The position numbers and the translations under genes were made by a program. This document shows, in pieces, positions 10,833 through 22,425 of a DNA stretch of 64,000 nt. Numbering within the stretch: position 1 is the stretch's first letter; every line of letters starts with the position of its first letter. The DNA comes from Hymenoscyphus infarciens (lineage: Eukaryota > Ascomycota > Leotiomycetes > Helotiales > Helotiaceae), in contig LLCB01000142.1 of the NCBI GenBank assembly GCA_001414345.1, forward strand, positions 104,495 through 168,494. The letters are read 5' to 3'. The notes under the pieces are model-generated. The model was not told the origin of the DNA, did no database searches, and saw only the letters and a program-made list of their open reading frames with translations.

Positions 10833-11674
10833 TGTGAGGACTTCTTGGAGAGCCTCTTTTGGTGTTGAGGTTGGGGTTTGGGAGCTGGAGGAGAAGAGGG
10901 ATTTGAATCCTTTTATGAGGAATTGGAACACGAAGTAGCTAGGAATTCCTCTTCCACTACTCCCGTAGCTAGGCGCAAGTTGCGATGGAAAAGTTGGCAG
11001 GGGTGTGGTTGCGTAATTCGGAGGCTTGATTGCAGGGGTCTCAGAGAGTCTTGGAGGAATCACGTGGAGATGATTTGAGTAGTTGAATGGATCCAGGGAG
11101 GATGAAGTGAGTAGGTTCATATATTATATACTTGATTGCTCTGAGACACTGTACAAGTCTGGAAAGATGGCGGTGGTATGTTGATTCTTCTGATGAGGAT
11201 CCTCGTTCTACAGACCTTCTAACAAGAAGGCGGGACTTCAGCCGGTACCACAGTAATAGCATATCAAATCTATGGTTTGTTATACAGAATCTAGGCCCCC
11301 TTTTCAGCTCAATTGTCAATCATCCTTCTATAGACTCCGCTTCATGCTTGACTTCTTTCTACTTTTGGTCGAGAGGTGGGTTTGAATGTAGTGATATCGC
11401 TGTGGAACTTGGTAGCGTAAATTAGGAAGCGTACAATGTTCCGGACTTCCTTTGAAATCCTAATTGGGTATGATTTGCAGTTACTGTACGGGATATACTC
11501 GTGTCATGGTCTAGATGATTTGTCAGATATGTTGGAAAGAGGGCATTGTTCCAAAAGGTCTGGAAGAATTGAGAAAGCTAATCTCTCCCATTCTTCCAAA
11601 TCTTCTCGAATAATACTTTTCATTACCCCAGAAGGTTTGCGGTAATGAGGGAGGTGTACCAAAGACCGAATCTC
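10833..11674. other. MET14 promoter region and intergenic DNA
   Basis: Apart from the E-box at 11059-11066, no gene or known repeat is supported. Frames in this stretch overlap on both strands and show no family signal. Confidence 0.4.
11059..11066. promoter_or_regulatory. ATCACGTG E-box upstream of MET14
   Basis: ATCACGTG fits the RTCACRTG consensus bound by Cbf1 (bHLH), which is known in yeasts to activate MET genes including MET14. The site is about 227 bp upstream of the MET14 ATG. In filamentous fungi sulfur genes are mainly driven by the bZIP CYS3/MetR, so use of this box here is inference. Confidence 0.4.
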
Positions 11675-12607
11675 TTACACGGTTCGGGAAAAACTTACAG
11701 CTGCTGCTCTTGGCTCAATAAATAGGGCAGATGCCTCTGCCAAAATGACTGGCTTCTCCCCTTCCGCAACTAGAGTCTCAATGTGTCCTTCCACCCATGC
11801 CTTTCTCCCTTCAACTTTGGTGGTCTTGGCCCTCAAAACGACATAAGCTCCTGCTGGTGCTGGAGATTTGTAGTTGATGTTCAAATTTGCAGTCATACCA
11901 ATTTTATTTGGAAGAGCAGCAAAACAACATCTTGCCAGACCCTCATCCAACATAGTCGCCAAAAATCCGCCATGTATAATTCCCGGATGTCCACACAACT
12001 CCTCGCCCACGTATGAAATCGACACCATGCTCTTTCCTCCCTGCTCATTCCAGAAAAAAGGCGGTACTGCGACTCTTCCCGGTCCCATTAATGTGCCTGC
12101 CGTAAGGTTGTTCCTTCGGAAAGCCTCGGGGACTTTCATATGTGGTCTCGATTCGGACATTTCTGGTTTTGAGCGTAATTCGACGGCAAGAGGATGGCTC
12201 TGGATGAACTCTTCGATTTCGCGCTCTATATCGTCTGTGGGGACGAACATTGTAAGAGTTTCCGCATCTGTGGGGGGGTTCAGAAACTCCTGGGCGGCTT
12301 TAATTGCTGGCATTGCGGCGATGAGGAAGCCGGTTGTTGTGAAGAAGGCTGCTATTGCAACGAACTTGATAGTTCTTCGAAAGAAGGAAGCCGGACGTGG
12401 GGGAAGGGTAGCTAACAGAAAAATATGTTAAAATTGATCTTTTAGAAGAGTTAATCTGGTCTATCTACCCTCTGCAAAGCGAAATGTCGTACTGGTGGTG
12501 AAATTTCTTGGGCGGATGACAAAATTCCGTGGTGTCGCTGTTCCCGAGAAGAATCTTCCTGGGCCGAGCGAGGCTACCGGCCTCAACAATCGGGGTGCCA
12601 AGACCAT
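11675..12607 (-). CDS. Hotdog-fold (HGG-motif) thioesterase, predicted mitochondrial and membrane-anchored
   Basis: Two minus-strand exons, 12607-12469 and 12411-11675, join in phase into about 291 aa. The first exon encodes an Arg/Ser-rich, acid-poor leader (MVLAPRLLRPVASLGPGRFF) typical of mitochondrial targeting. The second begins with PPRPASFFRRTIKFVA and a hydrophobic segment (IAAFFTTTGFLIAAM), a likely membrane helix. The C-terminal half is a 4HBT/PaaI-type domain with the HGG signature GIIHGGFLATMLDEGLARCC, the NINYKSPAP block and GRKAWVEG. The family hydrolyses acyl-CoA thioesters; substrate and chain length cannot be read off. The last codons (VSFSRTV) follow a possible GTAAGT donor at about 11697, so a further short exon downstream is possible. 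Confidence 0.85.
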
Positions 12608-12929
12608 TATGCACTCTGATTTCCTTCAAGAATCTTCGGCGGTGAGGAATTACATAGATAACCACCCTTTCTGAGTGGTGGTGGTGGGGCAGTGTGAGGA
12701 ATGTCAGTGAGAGAAAACGGGGACTTCTCCAAGTTGCCTCGGCCAAACATTGCCCCCGAGTCGTTATCGCTTATCGGGAAAGAGCCCCTGACTAGTGGTG
12801 GGCACGTGGTCTTACTCTCTGTCAACTGGTGTGTAAAATTAGTAAGTAGGAGTATTCAAGGATAAAACTAGAATATATACTTTGTTTCTTTACTGAGGTC
12901 AACTATGAAGTTGGGGAACTCTCTTCGGA
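12608..12929. other. Intergenic region upstream of the thioesterase gene
   Basis: This should hold the thioesterase promoter. A CACGTG box lies at about 12804-12809. No gene is supported; minus-strand frames here are shadows. Confidence 0.35.
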
Positions 12930-13060
12930 AGGACAGTAAAAGCGGCAGTAGATACTTAAGGTTCGTACCTTTCTCCAGAGCCAAGTAAACTATTCTAAAC
13001 ACTTTGGAACAGTTTAAAATACGCCAAATCGTTGAAACAACCAACTTGAATTTCCCAAAA
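12930..13060 (+). repeat. GGTTCGTACC dispersed repeat, copy 5 (plus orientation)
   Basis: Order of blocks: GGACAGTAAAAGCGGCAGTA, GATACTTAAGGTTCGTACC, AACTATTCTAAACACTTTGG, AACAGTTTAAAAT. The head AGCGGCAGTA is shared with copy 3 and AGTGGCAGTA with copies 4 and 6. Confidence 0.65.
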
Positions 13061-13425
13061 GTATCTAGTCTAGTGAAGTCTGCGGCTTCGGTGAAACTTG
13101 ACCATGAAAGCAAAAATAGTAAGCACTAGACGAAGTACAAGCGCATTCAAAAAGTATTGAAATACAATTCTTGTAATCAAAATCATCAAATACCAAGCCT
13201 GCTATTACTATATTCCTCCAGCACACTTTCTGTTTCACAATCTACAACTTCTGTGAAGCCTTAACGCGGGATCTTAAAATGGGCCAGGAAAAATTGCTTA
13301 TCCTCAAAAATTGGATTCAAAAACACTGTATTAAATTACCTCCTCATAAATCACCCCAATAACCAATTTCACAATCTCAACCCTTTACTTTCTTCTTCTG
13401 CTCTCTCTTTTCCTCCTAAAACATT

Positions 13426-14254
13426 TCACAATCCCGTGCTATCCCATTTCTCCATCAACTTGTTGTCCAGCACTCCCTCGGGAAAATCACTCTGCCCAAG
13501 ATGAGTAGTATGACTCCAAGGTTTCAATTCATTCTCCTGCCGAATCGTAGCCGCAAAACAAGTACTCCATCCCAAACGAGGATACGCTGTAACCACGGCC
13601 TCGATTGTCTTTTCAGAAACGAGTTCTGGGTTTTGACCCACGTTGTCGAACAGAGTTGCCAGTTGAATTAATGCTCCCACTTTTTGAATGTTAGCTTCTC
13701 TCATTTTATTCTCACATCTGACGAGGAAAGGGCGACGGAGGAGAGGAAAAAGGAAGCAACTCACTCCTAGAAAGCGTCCCCGTAGTACCCAAATCCTGAT
13801 GTCTAATCACACTTTCAACAACACTCTCCATCTGTCCCTTTTCACTTCCCCATTCCGTCAAGGATTCCTTAACCAAAAACCCACCATAAAACTCAAAAGA
13901 AAGCTTGGTAGCCGAGATGTTCTCGGGTGTCGTGCCAATATCGTGGAACATACATGTTAGGAAATAAGTTTCTTCAAAGGAGGGTGTGAGCCAGGTTGGG
14001 AATGCATGTTTGAGGATCGCGATGCCGTAGGAGAATACGCGGAGGCTGTGATGTAGTGTTGGTTTTGGGAGGGATTCGCGGGCATGCTTGAGTGCTTGGT
14101 TGGCCAAGGGGGTTGTGGGGAGGGGAAGGGAAGTGATGGGATAATGTGGTGCTGGGTTTTGGGCTTCTGGAGAGGTTTTGAGGAGGACTGGGAGGTCCCG
14201 TGGGACTGCTGTCCAACCGTAAAGGGTTGTTGCTTCGTCTTGGGCGTTTGCCAT
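13426..14254 (-). CDS. HD-domain cyanamide hydratase-like protein
   Basis: Two exons, 14254-13765 and about 13697-13426, give about 253 aa, close to the usual 245-250 aa. Cyanamide hydratase converts cyanamide to urea; yeast DDI2/DDI3 belong to this family. Metal-site features of the HD superfamily are visible: HHSLRV (about residue 69), the paired MFHDIG, and a later RHQD (about residue 155). The start is the ATG of MANAQDE. The intron is the weak point: donor GTGAGT is clear, but the pyrimidine-backed acceptor tcgtcag gives a frameshift, whereas an acceptor 14 nt further (atgagag) keeps phase and gives LSRKANIQKVGALIQLATLFDN. Either that weaker acceptor is used or the gene carries a small indel. 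Confidence 0.8.
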
Positions 14255-17200
14255 GGTTTTTGTTCTGCTTTGGTTTTTGTTCTGCCTTTGAGGGGGATGG
14301 AGGGGTTTGTTGGAGTATGTGAGTGAAGTGATTGGGATATTGACTTTCCAGTCTAAACAGCAACCAAAAGTGAGTTATTGTGGAATTGATGTGAAAGTGT
14401 TATCCAGAAAAAACACTCTGGGCAAGTTGAGATGATATTTATAGAAAACCACTTAAGTAAAGACTAAATTCTCAGCAAATGACATCACATCGCCCCCAAC
14501 ACCGTCCTCATCCCAACGATTAGAAATCATCGGACCTCGCACAACAAGGTTATATTTGTCCAAGAGTAATCAGCAAATAATCAAAAGCTTCCAATAACAG
14601 ACAAAATTGCGTCCAAATCATATACGTGTGGACCAGAAGTTCTTTCTCCGCGGGTATGCGGGGTACGGAAGGGGCTAAAGCTGCATCTTGCATGCCTTAA
14701 ATGGATGGCTTCGGGATTTGAACCCGAGAACATACTCGTAGTACAGTCATGAAAAGAATAGACGCCTTTGTTTTGACAGAGTGGATGGAGATTTAAAAAT
14801 GAGGAAGAAAAAGGGTACGTAAGAGTGTGTCCCATACAATATCTGGTGAATGTTAGTACCCTAAATCTTTTCATACAATTGATTAAACTTAACAAACGTA
14901 GGTTTCAAATCTTCACGTAAATCTTATCTTAAGTAAATTACACTAAACTTCTCATATAATTTTATAAATTCAACAAATATACGACGAACCATAACCTAAG
15001 TGACATACCAAAACCGAAAAAGGAAGCAACTTAAAGATAGATTCCAAAGGTTTTCACTAATTCATGAACCTTACTACTCTACCAAGTCCCTTCCTAGGTT
15101 CCCTTTTCCTGCTGTTGAGGAGGTATTTTCCTTCTGTTTTTTTGTTTTTTTGTGTCGACTATCCTTGTGCAACTTCATGTCTTTATTTCTTATCAGTCGG
15201 AAAAGAATATAATAAAGTTCCAAGTTTAACGTAGGTAGTGTGTAACATGGAGTCGTTAAAAATTCGACCCGCATAATTCTCTACTCGGAAATGGTGTTTC
15301 ATCGTGCTCGATTCTAAGGCTCATATGTTGATAATTCTCCTTGGAAGCCTTGTGGTCAAGTGTTTGGGGGTAAGGCATATCCAATTGACCCTGTCAAAAC
15401 AGTCTTCCTAGACGAGGTTGAGACAAATATTAGAACGCAGATGACTGTTTTCTAAACTCCCAAAGAATAAATGTTTTCAACTTTTGAAAAAGCAATACTC
15501 TCTAGAATCTTCGACTCAAACTACGACTTTTATTAAAAACTCGAAACTCATACCTTCTGATTCAATTAAGCCAACATGGGCAAGAGCAAACACCGTCTGT
15601 CGGAAAAGTTGAAGCTAGACAAACCCCAAAATATGAAATCCGCCCCCTCCACCCCTCTCATGCTACGAGCCAGCACTTAATCATCTTATCTCTTTAACAT
15701 GTACAGAAAACACCAGAACTTACTACTGACGGTTAAATTTCTACTGCTGAATTATCTCAAAATATCAAACGTGAGAAGAAATAGAACCGAACTACCCCCA
15801 TCATGCTATCACAAAAGGCACTTTCAAGCCTTAGGAAATTTTATATGATCTTCCTCCTAAGAAGTGAGGCAAGAAAGTGCCTCCCCCAAGCTAATGTAAT
15901 CGTTCTCAACGGGTTTTCTGAGTATATCATGCTCCCAAGAAACACAGTTGTTTATAAAAAAGCTAAAGAGAACTTCAAACACCTCCTCGAAACTTCGAAA
16001 TCTCAACTTCTTTGCTCAACCTCCCTCCACCTTGGAAATGTAAAATAATTACAATGAAATATTACAACCATGAGAAGTTAAAATAACAGCTACCACAAGC
16101 GACAACAGAGAAGTGTTTTTACTAAAAGTGGTAGTCGGAGCTGATTGAAATGACTACTCAAATCCAAACAACCGTTCCCTTTCTCGGTACTCTGCGCGAC
16201 CTTGTTCAAAGTCAACCCCTCTCTTCAATTCGAAAGTAAACTACATGGAAGCCCCAGTAATCCCCAGCCACTTCTCATCCCGGAAACCCAAAGAGAGAAG
16301 GACCGGCCGCAGTTGCTGTTGTCGATTCAAACTATACTTTTGAAAAGAGGTATTTCACAATACTTCTGTCATATTATAACAAATTCGCAGTTCCATGCCC
16401 TGTCAAGCAGATTCAACACCGTCCTTGTAAGAAAAAGAGAATCTCTTTCAAGAACCTACATTTAGGTCCTTAACAATCACCCAGTAGAGCATTTCTGTGT
16501 CGATTTTCGCACGGGAATACCTTCTTTTCAGTTCTCCCTGAAACGAGATAAACTACAAGAGACAGTTATATAATAGCAAAAGGTCATTAATGTTCGCTGT
16601 ACGCGCATCTTCTATAACATCCAAAGAATCTCGCCAAAGTCGGTCAAGAACACATAGTTTTCGAACTTCTTCTTGAAATCTCCTCATCTAAATGACAAAT
16701 TCAAGAACCAAAAACGCCGAGAATGAATCCACCACTTTAAAAAAGCTCTCAAAGCAAGGAGTCCGCACATATAGAACCACATCAACACGGAATTCCGTAC
16801 ATCACTGGTCTCCAATTCTTCGAGTTCACAAACAAGCTGCTCATACCAAAGCAGCAAGAAACAATTATCAACCACAAGCACCCCTTATTTCTTCCCTCCC
16901 AAATCCCATCCATTAGTGATAAACAAAACCAACAACACTTCCCACCGTCGAAAACGCACAAAAAGCACCACACCCCATCCTCGCCAAGATTCCTTCAATA
17001 CACCCAACTCTGTACCACCATCCTATGTAACTTTCCCGTACCAACTCACACTCATTGGTGTAACTTGCTTGGGGCACTCTGGAAACAACATATCCGCGGA
17101 ACGAAAAGTTTCCAATGTTGTGCTTAGAAACATTGGAAGCTATGGCGTTTATATAGACTTCAAATGCCAACTTGCTTGACTTACCTACTAGTACCAAATT

Positions 17201-17963
17201 CACCAGCTCATTATCCCTATGTACATTCACATTACTTCCTCTTATCCCCAAAAATTATCCTCTGCATCCACTTCTCTCATCCTCCATATTCCAAACTTGA
17301 TCTTTAAGTACACGAAGAAATCTGAAACGACCACACAAGGTCAAATTTACAGATCCCAACTAGAACTCAAACAATTAGAGGTATTATTCCAGGTAACTTA
17401 GGAGAATCAAGAAACTAACATTCTAAATCTTCTAGACCCCCACGAAAAATCATTTTTAATCATCCTGGACTGCTTCGCACAATCGAAAGCAAGGTATAAA
17501 TGCTCAATCCCCTTACCACTCACTACTCCAGTGTCGAAATATTTTGCTCCGTCACCAAGAAGAAGACAGCAATGCAGGACTTGCATCACTCAAAGTAGAC
17601 ACCTGATCACAGTCAAATCTTTGGACTCAAAGTTCGTAAAGTAGACAAATAAACTCTCAAATTCGCAAAAATTACACAACTACAAAGCTTTATGTAAATC
17701 CATACACAAAAAAGCAAAACACCTCTCCATCCATTCAGCTCCAGAAGATCCAGAATCCCCAATTCCCGCAGAGAAAACCCAAAATGATTTTAAAAGAAAA
17801 ATAAACATAAGAGAAGCCGATTGTCATAATCTCGTAATCTCGTGTATTATAAGGAGAGAGTGTGTGTGGTTCCGTAGGATAAAAACACAAAACAGGAAAA
17901 GGAAAACAATTTAAAGAATGGTAAGCAGATAGCAGGGCCAACAGTGTACAGCAGCATCCCAAC
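14255..17963. other. 3.7-kb gene-poor stretch
   Basis: No coding region is supported. The plus strand is rich in A and C from about 15500 to 17700, frames are short (under about 112 codons) and none has family features. A tRNA T-arm-like sequence at 14702-14725 (minus) lacks the rest of a tRNA. The stretch ends near the 3' end of the LIM gene and may include its UTR. It could hold noncoding transcripts or very old decayed genes. Confidence 0.4.
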
Positions 17964-20944
17964 TCAAGCCTTCAACTGCACCTGCAAGCATGGCATACAC
18001 AATACCTGCGTCTCCCCCCCAACCTCCTTAGGATAAAAACACCCATCATCAAATCCACTCTTACACTCATGACACCGAAAGCACTCATCATGCCACTCCC
18101 CACCCAGAGCTTGAACATACTGCCCAATAACGGGTTTCTTACACTTCTTACACTTAGGCGCGCGTCTCTCCGTGCGTTTAGTCTGACACCCCAAGCACCA
18201 CGCATACCCATCCTTCTCAATATGCGTTTGGCCCTTCTCAAAAGGATCCCCACATTCGGCGCAGAAGAAATGGCCATAATGCCAATGCTCACCAAGGGCA
18301 ATGGTATGCTCCCCAATAATGGGAGTTTTGCAATGTTTGCATTTAGGCGCAAAAGCCTCATGCCAGTCGAGATGGCAGAAGAATCGGAGTCGTTCGTCGC
18401 CATCTTCTGCTAGGGTTTGGCCTTCGATTTCGGGGATTTCTTCGCCTCGGGCGCGACGTTTGATTCGGTCGATTCGTTCGGCGCGTTTTGTTTCGGGCTC
18501 GAAGCGGATTTCGAGGGATTCGAGGCCGGTGCCGCAGTTGAAGCAGATGAAGCATTCTGGGTGGAAGTGTTCTGGTTTTCCGCTTAGGGCTACCACACGG
18601 CCTTCGATTGGGAGAGTACATTGATGGCATGTTGCAGTGGCTCTTTTGCCAGCAGTCGGTGCGGGAGACCAGTGTCCTCGAGAAACAGGAGCGTGACCAT
18701 GTGGTTTAGGGCGACTGGAAGCGGCCTTGGGATCTGGTAAAGGTCTTTGTCCATTGGATTTGGGTGGCTCCGTCGACGATACATTAATTGTGGGAACTCC
18801 TGGTGCCGAGACGGATATTGAGGGTGCATCTGGAAAGTTTATGGTTGGGACGGCGGGGGCCGATTGAGGTACGTTGATGGTAGGGATCGAAGGTCGAGAA
18901 TTTGGCAGATTGATGGTTGGTATAGCGTGGCTGGTTTGTGGTGCATTGATTGTTGGTAGTGATGGTCTTGATTGTGGTGTATTTATTGTAGGAATTGCAG
19001 GTCGTGACTGGGGGGTGTTTATTGTAGGTATTGATGGTCTCGATTGAGGCGTATTGATTGTAGGAACGGTATATCTTGATTGTGGTGCAGTGACTGTAGG
19101 AGCGGTAGGTTTCGAAAGGGGGCAGTCGAATTTAGATGCAGAGGGCCTTGGTCCAGAAACGGTGCTTTTGGGTGTTGAAGGTTTAGAATCTGGTGCTCTG
19201 ATAGTGAGGATTGAGGGGTGAGATTCAGGCACATAGGCAGTGGGTGACGAAGAGACTGGGGAGTCAGTTATTTGGACTGGGCGTGATTCAGGAATGTGAA
19301 CGGTCGGGAGAGGGGATGTGACATTCTTCGAATCTGAGCGAGTAGGTATGCTCTGCCTTTGACCGGCAGGTCGATCGAATGGTGATCTTCTTCGCACTTC
19401 TGGCTTTACATCAGCCTCCTTCGGCTTCCAATTACTTTCAAAGCTTACGATTGGACGACCTGGTTTGTCACTGACAACTGTAGGTGTCGGAAGTTTTGGA
19501 CTTCTATCTTTCAAGCGCATGCTTGTTGCTTGACGAATATCATCACTCCTAATCTCGAGTCCATCTTTGGTAGCGGGTTCGGCTTTGTCTTTTTCAGCTG
19601 ATTGGGCTGCGGCCACCGTCACTACTGGGAGACTGTTGGCAGTGTAGAGAGGGTTTCTAGACTGAGTTGGAGGATTTTGATGAATCTCTGTCCTGTGAAG
19701 CTTCTTGGTTTTTTCTGGGGGAGTGCTACTAGACCGTGGTTCGACAACATCTTGCGCAAATTGTACTCGGCTGAGAGGATTGCGGGGCTTGAAACGGAGT
19801 GGTGCAGGCATATCTCGGTCCTCTGTGGTTCGACCACGAGGTGTACTCTCTTCTGGCTCCTCCCAAATCTGAGAACCCGTAAAGGTAGAGCCAATCTCTC
19901 CACTGATATTTCTTTTGGCACTGCTTCGACGTTTTGAACTTCCAAGCCTCCTTGCTCCCATGATGCTGCCATAAGACTTTGTGTTTACTACCGTGCTGGT
20001 GCTGGTGGTTGATCTTGTAGAATCAAGTGATGGACGGATGGGATCTGGACTGAGGCAGCGTTCATGCTCGTCGGAAGAACCGCTGGATACACGCATTCGT
20101 GGAGACATCATGCCACCACTACAACTCGATCCACCAGAAACTGATCTTGGAGCCAAATCTCTTGCCAAACCCGTGGCAATTCCCATTCCACCATAGCGGC
20201 CGACACTTTGAGTCCTCGCATGGGCGTAGCTGTTTTTTCTAAGATGATCGTTGTAGCGATATGGCGCATCTGGGTTTATAACTTCGGGGTTTTGGTGTTG
20301 GAAGACCAGCTCAGATGCCTCATTCTGAGCTGCAGCATGAACTCGAGCTTCTTCATCTTCTTGCTTCTTGATGTCCAGATCTTCCATCGCTTCTCTCAAA
20401 GAGACAGCCTCCTCCTTTTCCATCCATCTCAGCCCTCTTTCAATGTATGTGGCGCTTGGGACGACTTCAGAAGGCTTCAGGGGTAGAGCGGGGGAGGTCT
20501 GGCTGGGTTGCTGAGCAAGCTGCCGACCAGTTCTCGAGGAGACGGAATACGTGGAGAGAGAAGACTGGGCCCGTCTGTGGGACATGGCACTGGCAGACCG
20601 AGAGCCATAATCGGAAGATGTTCTCTCAGAAGTTTCGTTTGTAGGAGCGGCTGGTTGCACCGATGGACCGGGTCTGTCTGTTGATTCTCGGCGGTTGCTG
20701 GCAGGTTGAGGTCTTGCGCCGCTAGGTCGTGCAACGCGGTTGCTTCTCAAGTCGGCGAGATAATCAGCTGGACACAAGTGGGATTAGTTGTTGAATAAAT
20801 GTAGAGAGGGGAATATTGCATCGTGAAATGCTGCCCGGACCAGAAAGAGAAGGTTTGCCTACCAAATTGTTCATTGGACATGGAAACCGGACCAGGAGGA
20901 GTGACTTTGCGTGTCCTGTCCTTGGATCTCCCACGAAGGAGCAT
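17964..20944 (-). CDS. Three-LIM-domain protein (paxillin-like) with proline-rich repeat region
   Basis: Two exons, 20944-20863 and 20767-17964, join in phase into about 961 aa. The junction restores NEQFADYLADLRSNR. The C-terminal 220 residues carry three zinc-binding LIM domains with the Cys/His patterns CHQC..HPEC..C..C, CKHC..H..HFFCAEC and CKKC..HDECFRCHEC; the first has a long basic insert (KRAERIDRIKRRARG). The N-terminal 700 residues are Ser/Pro/Arg-rich and probably disordered. Residues from about 570 to 700 contain about seven 11-12-residue repeats of the type TINTPQSRPSIP. LIM-only proteins of this architecture in fungi (Pxl1-like) act as scaffolds at polarity or cytokinesis sites; that role is inferred. 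An internal Met (MSNEQF) is an alternative start. Confidence 0.9.
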
Positions 20945-21456
20945 GACTGTGGTCGGGAGTGGTTATGCGACTGGAGCCAACTGCTTTTTGGGGAAGATTG
21001 TTGGGATGATATAAATGATGTGGAAAAAGAAGGATGATGGAAGCAACAATTGCGTTGTAGAAAGAGAGTGGGAGGAAGGAATGTCTGAGAGGCAATTCAG
21101 CTCAAAGTAATACAGTCTTGGGAGAAGTAAACAAGTGCAACGGGCTGGGGCAACGCAATCACGTGGGACTGACAACGCACTCTCACGTGGCTGCGTCGCG
21201 TAATCGCCTCCACCAACTACGATGCGGCGATATAAATTCGTGTTCTCCTCTGTTGTTCACTACTTTGTCTAATCGTGGCGCCAGGACCCCACCCTTCCTA
21301 GTTAGCCAAATCATGAGTTAGGTACACAGATAAATATTGGATTATGGCTTTGGTGGTCGGGTGAAGTATGGGTGAATTATTGAGTTTCATCCCAAAGTGC
21401 AGCAAGTAAAGCTTCGTATGATTGAGTATACTAGTAAGTATGTTGGTTGAAGTGAG
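20945..21456. promoter_or_regulatory. Upstream region of the LIM gene with two CACGTGG boxes
   Basis: CACGTG occurs at 21160-21165 (context AATCACGTGGG) and again at 21184-21189 (CTCACGTGGC), 24 bp apart, about 215-245 bp upstream of the LIM gene start. Paired E-boxes suggest a bHLH-type site; function is inference. Nothing else is recognisable. Confidence 0.35.
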
Positions 21457-21553
21457 TACTATCCCCCCCCCTAAATAAAATGTAAGCGCACGGCCGCTGT
21501 GCCATACTAAATGTCTGTGCACTCTACATTTTATTTAGGGGGGGGGGATAGTA
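21457..21553. mobile_element. 97-bp foldback element with 28-bp terminal inverted repeats
   Basis: The left arm (21457-21484) reads TACTATC, nine C, TAAATAAAATGTA. The right arm (21525-21553) is its complement with ten G instead of nine C. The loop is 40 bp. If the outermost TA on each side is a target duplication, the element would begin CTATCCCC and fit a Tc1/mariner-type MITE; this is inference from one copy. Confidence 0.6.
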
Positions 21554-22425
21554 TAATAAATCGCTAAGAAAAGCTAAATATTTGAATTCAAATCAAGAGA
21601 CGAGACTTATTTTTTTTGTGGAACTTTCAGCTGCTCGACTACGAGGGTTACAAAGGGCGAGACCTACGTAGAAACCCGGTACCTAAGTACCGACATCTGT
21701 ACTTCGTACTCCTTTCTATAGTCTTTTTTACAACGGATTTCTTTGCATCGGAATAATTCGAAGAAAATCCATGGCACCCAGCGGCAGCCTCACATCACAA
21801 TCAAATGTGTGGTTTCCAATTGGCTCGGGCTCTTTTCCGGATCCTGCCGCTAGCATTTAACCCTTCCCTTGTTGATTTATTTCCGTTATTCCCGCACAAC
21901 TTATACCCGGATAATGCAAGCTATACCTACTACTCCTCTCGGAACTCAATGCCGAGTTATACCCTTCGTTGGCTATCTATCTCGTAATGAAAACGCAGTG
22001 CACAGCATCGCTCAATCGCCTCCCACGAGAATCTAGTGCATGCGATGGCAATCGGAATGACTCTCTTGCTTCTCCTCTCAACCAGTAAGCACCTGCCCGA
22101 CAGCGCCATCAAATCCCACCTGCATGGACATTGCATGGCTCGGGATCTATAGCGGGGTACCTGTAGTGCTGTAGTGCTGTAGTGGGTACTAGGTAGTTGT
22201 TGTTATTTAGCTTCAAAAAATTGGCAAACGGCGTATTCTTCTCTCATTCCGTTTGACAACATCACTTCTCAATTCCTCCGCTGCGATGCAATGCAATGGA
22301 ATGGCTGATCTTCATATCCACACCTCTCTCTTACCATCCCCTTTCTTGAATCTTTTATGGGAATCTGATCTTGTCTTGCTTCACTTTCTAAATCCACCAC
22401 TTTCCAGTTTGATTTCAGATTCAAT
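21554..22425. other. Intergenic and 5' region of the MFS gene
   Basis: No gene is supported. A short imperfect direct repeat (GTAGTGCT twice) lies at about 22162-22180. Pyrimidine-rich sequence occurs before the start codon at 22426, as usual for fungal promoters. Confidence 0.35.

Noticed and set aside
14702..14780. tRNA-like T-arm on the minus strand (GGGTTCAAATCCC)
   Set aside because: The T-stem and loop are good, but no matching 5' acceptor strand (GATGGCT) or D-arm lies at the right distance upstream, so no tRNA can be folded.
18069..20734. Numerous frames inside the LIM gene
   Set aside because: All are out-of-frame shadows of the 961-aa LIM protein, caused by its repetitive Ser/Pro/Arg codons.
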